Shown here one piece after another: positions 5,730 through 10,230 of a stretch of DNA of 10,230 nucleotides (position 1 is the first letter of the stretch; each line of letters opens with the position of its first letter). The DNA comes from Acidimicrobiia bacterium (lineage in GTDB: Bacteria > Actinomycetota > Acidimicrobiia > Acidimicrobiales > Iamiaceae). The translations under genes were made by a program, and so were the position numbers. The notes under the pieces were generated by a model that was not told the origin of the DNA, searched no databases, and worked only from the letters and a program-made list of their open reading frames with translations. The stretch lies in the NCBI GenBank assembly GCA_019247975.1, contig JAFBAD010000065.1, forward strand, positions 1 to 10,230, read 5' to 3'.

Positions 5730-6853
5730 CACGCCCTCCCTAGCGCGTCGCGCCACGTCGTGACGAGTGCCTCGACCGGCTGATCCCAGGTGAGCTCGGT
5801 CGCCCGGCGTCGCCCGGCCTCGACCAGCTCGGCACGGAGCCCTGGCTCAGTCAGCAGGCGGTGCAGCGCCTTGGTCCACGCGTCGACGTCGAGCGGATCG
5901 AGGAGCAGGGCGGCGTCGCCGGCCACCTCGGGCAGCGCCGTGCATGCGGACGCGACGACCGGGGCGCCGAGCGCGAACGCCTCGGCCACCGGTGCGCCGA
6001 AGCCCTCGAACGTCGACGGGACCGCGACTGCGCGCGCTCCGGCGATGAGCGCGTCGACGTCCGCTCGCGGGACGCGACCGGTACGACGGATGCGCCCGTC
6101 CAGCCGAAGCCGGTTGATCTCCCGCCGCACGTCGTCCTCGGCCTCGGCGGCACCGCCGGTGAGCACGAGCGTGACGTCCGGGTCGTCGGCGGCGATCGGC
6201 GCGAACGCCCGCACGAGCGTCACGTGGTTCTTGTGTCGCCACGTCGCGGCCGGATAGGTGACCCACGCGGACCCGAGGTCGTAGCGCGTGCGCACGCGCT
6301 CGATCTCGGCGGGCGGCAACGCGTCCTTCGGCGGGTCGAACCCGTGGCGCACGACGCGGATGCGATCGCGCGCGACGCCGAGCCGCTCCTGCACGGCGCG
6401 CGCGGTGAACTCGCTCACCGCGACGACGAAGCGGGCGTTGCGCACCGCGTGGGGCAGCATCCGCGCAAGCCAGTGGCGCTTCACCGCGCTGAACGCCTCC
6501 GGGTGCTCGAGCGGCTGGAGGTCGTGGATGGTCACGATCGCCGGTGCGCCGCGCACGAGCGGCGTGGTCCCGCCGAGGTGGTGGACCAGGTCGAGGTCGC
6601 GCCGTCTCGACTGCGCGGCCAGCCACGTCGCCTCGGTGACGACCCGGCCCGGTCGGCCGCCGGTCACCGGGCCCTCCGCCGCCCGGAACGCAGAGCGGAG
6701 GAACGGGTGGGCGTCGAGCGCGGCCCGTCCGGCGAAGACGGTGATCTCCACGCCCTTCACGTCGGCGACGTGCTCGAGCAACCGAACTGCGTACTCCTCG
6801 GTGCCGCCGACCTGTCCCGGGACGAGCCACAGGAGGTTGACGCCGACCTTCAA
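5729..6853 (-). CDS. GT4-family glycosyltransferase (second of the operon)
   Basis: A 374-residue GT-B glycosyltransferase of the GT4 type. N-terminal landmarks are VGVNLLWLVPGQVGGTEEYAVRLL (3-26, the glycine-rich acceptor loop), TIHDLQPLEHPE (108-119) and VSEFTARAV (146-154). The C-terminal donor domain has YPAATWRHKNH (200-210), TGRVPRADVDALIAGARAVAVPS (258-280) and the EX7E pair E283/E291 in FEGFGAPVAEAFALGAPVV. The open frame runs much further upstream (to 7627), but that part is a shadow of the neighbouring gene. The most sensible start is the TTG at 6853, overlapping the previous stop (TTGA) and giving (M)KVGVNLLW. A GAGG about 9 bases upstream can serve as the ribosome binding site. 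Donor sugar is unknown; a hexose or mannose transferase is plausible because the operon also encodes a GDP-mannose-type pyrophosphorylase. Confidence 0.88.
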   Translation of the reverse strand: MKVGVNLLWLVPGQVGGTEEYAVRLLEHVADVKGVEITVFAGRAALDAHPFLRSAFRAAEGPVTGGRPGRVVTEATWLAAQSRRRDLDLVHHLGGTTPLVRGAPAIVTIHDLQPLEHPEAFSAVKRHWLARMLPHAVRNARFVVAVSEFTARAVQERLGVARDRIRVVRHGFDPPKDALPPAEIERVRTRYDLGSAWVTYPAATWRHKNHVTLVRAFAPIAADDPDVTLVLTGGAAEAEDDVRREINRLRLDGRIRRTGRVPRADVDALIAGARAVAVPSTFEGFGAPVAEAFALGAPVVASACTALPEVAGDAALLLDPLDVDAWTKALHRLLTEPGLRAELVEAGRRRATELTWDQPVEALVTTWRDALGRA

Positions 6854-7944
6854 GCCGCAGCCTCGCGGTAGGCCGCGACGGTGAGCTCGGCGGTCCGCTC
6901 CCACGTGAAGTGGCTGGCCCGGAGCCGGCCGTCGTGGCGCAGCCGGTCGGCGAGGTCGGCGTCCTCGAGCACCCGGGTCAGCGCGCCGTGGATCGCGGCG
7001 GGGTCCCGCGGGTCGACGAGCAGCGCGGCGTCGCCGGTGACCTCGGCGCAGGCCGTCCCGGCCGAGGTCACCACGGGTGCGCCGTAGGCCATCGCCTCGA
7101 GCACCGGCAGGCCGAAGCCCTCCCACGAGCTCGGGTAGGCGAACGCCGAGGCGCCCGCGTAGAGGGTGGCCAGCTCGCCCTCGGTCACGAACCCGAGCGG
7201 CTTGGCCCGCTCGCCGAGCGGTTCGACCAGGCGGTCGAGGTCCTCGTGCCAGCCCTGCGGGCCGACCAGGACGAGGTCGAGACCGGCCTTGGCGAGGCCG
7301 CCGAACGCCTCGACCAGCGTCGGCAGGTTCTTGCGGGGCTCGATCGTGCCCACCGAGAGCACGTAGGGCCGGGGCAGGCCCCGCCGCTTGCGCACGGTCG
7401 TGATCTCGTCGTCGGACACCAGCCGGGGCCGCACGCCGAGCGGCACGAGCCGGAGGCGGTCCTCGGGCAGGCCGGCCTCGACTGCGTCGTCGATCGTCGC
7501 CTGCGACGAGCAGAGGATCAGGCGGGCGTCCTGCTTGGCCAGCTCGAGCGCCCGCTCGAAGAAGCGCACCCCCCGCCGGGTGAAGTTGGCCGGCTCCCGT
7601 CGCCAGGCGAGGTCGTGCAGGGTCCACACGATCGGTGCGGACGGCGGCGGCATCACGATCCCGGTCGCGTGGATGACGTCGACCGGACCGCCGATCTTCG
7701 GCCGGCGCAGGTGGTGCCAGGCGTCGTACAGGGTCCGCCGGGGCAGCAGCAGCTGCTTGACCGGCACGGGCGGCCGGTACGGCACGGCGGGCGGCTCACG
7801 GTGGCGGGCTGCGATCCCGGTCACCTCGACCTCGGTGCCCTCGGCCAGCACGGCAGCGGTCTCCACGGCGGCGCGAGCGGTCCCACCGGGCACCCGGTGC
7901 CAGCACTGCTCGAGGGTCATGGCCACGCGGAGGGACCCGGTCAC
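6850..7944 (-). CDS. GT4-family glycosyltransferase (first of the operon)
   Basis: A GT-B glycosyltransferase of about 364 residues, similar in layout to its downstream neighbour. Positions below are counted from the TTG at 7953. Landmarks are RVAMTLEQCWHRVPGGTARAAVE (9-31), TLHDLAWRREP (111-121), CSSQATIDD (148-156), YVLSVGTIEPRKNLPTLVEAF (197-217) and the EX7E pair E278/E286 in WEGFGLPVLEAMAYGAPVV. The start is uncertain: TTG 7953, GTG 7944, GTG 7926 and ATG 7920 are all in frame. None has a strong Shine-Dalgarno sequence, and a hairpin covers 7932-7951. I chose GTG 7944 because it keeps the first beta-strand complete (SLRVAMTLEQ) with a weak GGGA upstream. The stop overlaps the next start by 4 bases. 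The substrate is unknown. Confidence 0.85.
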   Translation of the reverse strand: MTGSLRVAMTLEQCWHRVPGGTARAAVETAAVLAEGTEVEVTGIAARHREPPAVPYRPPVPVKQLLLPRRTLYDAWHHLRRPKIGGPVDVIHATGIVMPPPSAPIVWTLHDLAWRREPANFTRRGVRFFERALELAKQDARLILCSSQATIDDAVEAGLPEDRLRLVPLGVRPRLVSDDEITTVRKRRGLPRPYVLSVGTIEPRKNLPTLVEAFGGLAKAGLDLVLVGPQGWHEDLDRLVEPLGERAKPLGFVTEGELATLYAGASAFAYPSSWEGFGLPVLEAMAYGAPVVTSAGTACAEVTGDAALLVDPRDPAAIHGALTRVLEDADLADRLRHDGRLRASHFTWERTAELTVAAYREAAA

Positions 7945-7951
7945 GGGTCCC
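7932..7951. promoter_or_regulatory. Perfect 8-bp stem hairpin at the first glycosyltransferase start
   Basis: GGGACCCG (7932-7939) and CGGGTCCC (7944-7951) are exact reverse complements around a 4-base loop. In the minus-strand mRNA the hairpin begins 18 bases after the epimerase stop and covers the candidate TTG and GTG starts of the next gene. It could slow or gate translation of the glycosyltransferase, act as an RNA processing or stability element, or partly terminate transcription. No T-tract follows, so a classical terminator is unlikely. Confidence 0.5.
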
Positions 7952-7969
7952 AATGTTCGCGTGTGCGAC

Positions 7970-10230
7970 CTACTTCTCCAGGATCCCCCGGAAGTACGCG
8001 GCGGTGCGCTCGATGCCCTCGCGCAGCTGGACCTGCGGCTCCCAGCCGAGCTGGGTGCGGGCGATCGTGATGTCCGGCTTGCGCTGCGTCGGGTCGTCGA
8101 CCGGCAGCGGCTCGTAGATGATCTCCGAGGTCGAGCCCGTCACCTCGATGACGATCTCGGCCAGCTCGCGCACGGTGAACTCGTTCGGGTTCCCCACGTT
8201 CACCGGCCCGACGACGTCCGAGTCGAACAGCGCGAGGAGGCCACGCACCTCGTCATCGACGTAGCAGAAGCTCCGGGTCTGGCTGCCGTCGCCGTAGATC
8301 GTGATCGGCTTCCCCTCGAGCGCCTGGATGATGAAGTTCGACACCACCCGCCCGTCGAGCGGCCTCATCCTCTCGCCGTACGTGTTGTGGGCCATCACGC
8401 CGGTGCCGGCCCAGAAGTTCTCCAGGCCGGGGACGGAGAAGTCGTAGACGAGTGGCGTCGCCTCGACCTCCTCGATGGAGGTGACCCGCGCCCACACGAG
8501 GTCACCGGTGACCGGGCTCTGCAGCGTCTGCTCGACGCCCCCGTCCCACTCCAGCGGGCTCCACGGCGCGACGCGGGGGACCGTGAGGCGCCAGAACGGG
8601 TACCGCCGGTCGCCGGTCTTGTGCGTGAGCGTGGACGAGTAGCGACCGACCGACGGCAGGATCCCGAACCGTGCGAACGCCACGACCAGGTCGTCCTTGA
8701 GCTCCTCGCTCACCGTCGAGAACTCGTGGCGGATGGCTTCGACGAACTTCTTGCCCGAGTGGACCCCGTCGCCCTCCCGGTACCCCTCGATGAACCACTT
8801 CAGCCGGCTGAGCGGCAGCCCGAGGATCCAGCCCGGGATGCGCTTGCGACCGTGGTCGAAGCCGATCGCGTCCATCACCCGGAGGAGGAGCTTCGAGTGC
8901 ACGAAGATCGCTGCGGCCCGCTGGCCCTCGATCGCCCGCGACCGGACCACGTGCAGGCCGAGCTCGCGGTCGACGACCTTGGCTGCCCGCTCCATCAGCT
9001 CGGTATCGGCCGAGAGCGTGATGAAGCAGTCGTCTGGTCGATCCTGGTAGCAACCTTCGGCGACGTAGAGCCCGAGGAACCACAGGAGCTCGTCGGTGAC
9101 CGAGATGTGCGCCGGGAGGTGCGCGGTCCGACCGGCGGCTCGGGGGCGGACGACTGCGTCTGGAGCCAGTGCGATGCCGAGTGCACGAAGCGCACCGACC
9201 GGCACCCAGTCCGACCGGCGCATCGCGATGATCGGGGTCCAGATGCCGTTGCGCCACGTCTTGGTCGTCGGCCGCCGGCGCTCGGCCATGTGGTCGAACA
9301 GCTCCTGGCGACGCGCCCACACCGCCTCACCGAGCCCTGGCCAGCGTGCGCAGATCGACCAGGCGTCGTTGCCCGCTTCCTCCCATGCAGCCACGACATC
9401 GATCTCGTGGCGATCGCGTTCGGGCACCTCGATGCGTCGGGCGATCGCCACCCGGTCGTCGGCGGTCAGCTGGGTGACCGGCTTCGCCACCGGCCCGTCC
9501 GGTCCCTCGACGAACAGGCTGTGATCGCCGGTCACCCGGATGCTGCGGCCGTAGCGGGTGCGGACCTCGAAGCAGCGCGCCGAGGTCGGGTGGCCTTCGA
9601 GCGCGATCGTCTCGGCGCTGCGCATGCGGCCCGTCTGCTCGAACGCAGGCACCTCGTAGCCGTCGAGCGCGCGGGAGCCACCGAGTCGCTCGGCGAGCTC
9701 GCCGACGGTCTCGCGCCGCAACTCGACGCCGTCGTCGTAGAGGACCTGCTCGTCCGCGAGGATCGAGTTGAAGATGCGCACGATGCGCACATCGAGGCCG
9801 TGGTACCGGTGGTACGCCATCGTCATCGCCTCCGCGAAGCGCTTGGCTTCGTCGTAGACACCCCGGGGGCCGACCGGGTTGACGTGGCCCCAATACGTCT
9901 CCTGCTGGGGATGAACCTTAGGGTCGCCGTAGACCTCGCTGGTGGATGCGAGGAAGTAGCGGGCGCCCTTCTCCTTGGCGAGGCCGAGCGTGTTGTGCGT
10001 GCCCAGGCTGCCGACCTTGAGGGTCTGGATCGGCATCTCCAGGTAGTCCTTGGGCGACGCCGGGCTGGCGAAGTGCAGCACGCCGTCGACCGGGCCCGGC
10101 ACCCACACGTACTCGCTCACGTTGCACTCGTTGAACGTGAAGCCCGGCCGGGCGAAGAGGTGCTCGATGTTGGCGATCGCCCCGGTGCTCAGGTTGTCGA
10201 GGCAGACGACCTGGTCGCCTCGCTCGAGCA
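7970..10230 (-). CDS. UDP-glucuronate decarboxylase-like NAD-dependent epimerase/dehydratase, intein-split, partial
   Basis: The frame runs off the right edge: 752 residues are visible and roughly the first 20-25, including the GxxGxxG dinucleotide loop, are missing. Visible host sequence totals 291 residues. It starts LERGDQVVCLDNLSTG (the Asp that binds NAD ribose), then HFASPASPKDY, ASTSEVYGDP, the catalytic YDEAK (Y-x3-K) and VRIVRIFN. After the intein come TYGERMRPLDGRVVSNFI and YGDGSQTRSFCYVDD. This is the extended SDR fold of UDP-xylose synthase (UDP-glucuronate to UDP-xylose + CO2, via a 4-keto intermediate). The STSEVYGDP and DGSQTRSFCYVDD blocks favour that assignment over generic dTDP-glucose dehydratases, though a related epimerase remains possible. 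The first GTG that would give a shorter protein (10120) is internal, since conserved codons continue upstream to the edge. This is the most upstream visible gene of the glycan operon; the promoter is outside the window. Confidence 0.92.
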   Translation of the reverse strand, partial: LERGDQVVCLDNLSTGAIANIEHLFARPGFTFNECNVSEYVWVPGPVDGVLHFASPASPKDYLEMPIQTLKVGSLGTHNTLGLAKEKGARYFLASTSEVYGDPKVHPQQETYWGHVNPVGPRGVYDEAKRFAEAMTMAYHRYHGLDVRIVRIFNSILADEQVLYDDGVELRRETVGELAERLGGSRALDGYEVPAFEQTGRMRSAETIALEGHPTSARCFEVRTRYGRSIRVTGDHSLFVEGPDGPVAKPVTQLTADDRVAIARRIEVPERDRHEIDVVAAWEEAGNDAWSICARWPGLGEAVWARRQELFDHMAERRRPTTKTWRNGIWTPIIAMRRSDWVPVGALRALGIALAPDAVVRPRAAGRTAHLPAHISVTDELLWFLGLYVAEGCYQDRPDDCFITLSADTELMERAAKVVDRELGLHVVRSRAIEGQRAAAIFVHSKLLLRVMDAIGFDHGRKRIPGWILGLPLSRLKWFIEGYREGDGVHSGKKFVEAIRHEFSTVSEELKDDLVVAFARFGILPSVGRYSSTLTHKTGDRRYPFWRLTVPRVAPWSPLEWDGGVEQTLQSPVTGDLVWARVTSIEEVEATPLVYDFSVPGLENFWAGTGVMAHNTYGERMRPLDGRVVSNFIIQALEGKPITIYGDGSQTRSFCYVDDEVRGLLALFDSDVVGPVNVGNPNEFTVRELAEIVIEVTGSTSEIIYEPLPVDDPTQRKPDITIARTQLGWEPQVQLREGIERTAAYFRGILEK
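8384..9766 (-). mobile_element. Intein with LAGLIDADG homing endonuclease in the epimerase
   Basis: An in-frame insert of 461 codons between N and T of the conserved R-I-F-N-T-Y-G motif. Block A starts at Ser1 (SILADEQVLYDDG), in place of the usual Cys. Block B is RSIRVTGDHSLFV (74-86) with the TxxH pair T79/H82. Block F is LVYDFSVPGLENFWAGTG (439-456). Block G ends VMAHN with the penultimate His460 and terminal Asn461 that cyclises, and the first C-extein residue is Thr. These are the parts of a standard (class 1) splicing domain. Between them lies the endonuclease. Splicing would give a continuous VRIVRIFN-TYGERMRP sequence that matches the family, so the insert is not a family domain. No frameshift or stop interrupts it, and base composition does not look obviously different by eye. 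Confidence 0.95.
8765..9088 (-). other. LAGLIDADG endonuclease motifs inside the intein
   Basis: Two dodecapeptide motifs are visible, 96 residues apart by their catalytic acids. Motif 1 is LLWFLGLYVAEG (intein residues 227-238; 9053-9088) with Glu237 in the metal-binding position. Motif 2 is RLKWFIEGYREGDG (321-334; 8765-8806) with Asp333. The single-chain, two-motif layout is that of monomeric LAGLIDADG enzymes, which cut a long asymmetric target at the empty insertion site. Both acids are retained, and the conserved lysine/arginine-rich segment HGRKRIPGWI lies between them, so the domain looks intact. Activity is inferred. Confidence 0.88.

Noticed and set aside
6854..7627. An N-terminal extension of the second glycosyltransferase
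   Set aside because: It is a shadow of the first glycosyltransferase; the GT4 N-terminal strand begins at the TTG at 6853.
8384..9766. A possible gene fusion or pseudogenising insertion in the epimerase
   Set aside because: The insert has all the intein splicing blocks, keeps the frame, and leaves a perfect host motif when removed.
8384..9766. Compositional signature of recent transfer for the intein
   Set aside because: Hand counts of short 60-base samples gave GC values overlapping those of the flanking host gene, so I make no claim of a compositional break.
10118..10120. GTG at 10120 as the start of the epimerase
   Set aside because: In-frame conserved codons (VVCLDNLSTGAIANIEHLF) continue upstream to the edge, so the gene is truncated by the window and not by biology.

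Overview
The window is high-GC, densely coding DNA from an actinobacterium. Coenzyme F420 genes, a GTP-dependent mannose-1-phosphate guanylyltransferase and a Clp-N/helix-turn-helix protein fit Actinomycetota. The class Acidimicrobiia is my best guess, but that is an inference from gene content and style, not a database result.

Layout. Positions 1-99 are non-coding and hold a strikingly symmetric promoter/operator: four TTGAC half-sites forming two GTCAA-N7-TTGAC dyads. It lies directly upstream of a plus-strand gene (100-927) for an orphan Clp N-domain protein with an N-terminal helix-turn-helix-like segment. Two F420 genes follow on the plus strand: cofD/fbiA (955-1902) and cofE (1899-2612), which overlap by 4 bp. 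A short hairpin at the cofE stop codon separates this cluster from a convergent minus-strand cluster.

The minus-strand cluster reads from the right edge leftwards and looks like one operon. Its order is an NAD-dependent UDP-glucuronate decarboxylase-type epimerase (7970 to beyond 10230, N-terminus off the window), three GT4-type glycosyltransferases (6850-7944, 5729-6853, 4455-5729), a membrane-anchored histidine-rich protein of unknown function (3621-4442), and a mannose-1-phosphate guanylyltransferase-like nucleotidyltransferase (2629-3621). Most junctions overlap by 1-4 bases or are separated by less than 30 bases. Together they look like a cell-surface glycan or exopolysaccharide module: the epimerase and the nucleotidyltransferase supply activated sugars (probably UDP-xylose and GDP-mannose), the glycosyltransferases assemble them, and the anchored protein acts outside the membrane.

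The main discovery is that the epimerase is split by a complete 461-residue intein (8384-9766) carrying a LAGLIDADG homing endonuclease. It sits inside the highly conserved R-I-F-N/T-Y-G motif of the sugar-nucleotide dehydratase fold, begins with Ser rather than Cys, ends in His-Asn, and is followed by Thr. Removing it restores a normal decarboxylase sequence. Secondary points of interest are the operator upstream of the Clp-N gene, the three paired HxH motifs of the unknown protein, the single-domain CofE (no FbiB nitroreductase domain), and a strong hairpin at the start of the first glycosyltransferase gene. I saw no tRNA, rRNA, CRISPR array or insertion sequence.
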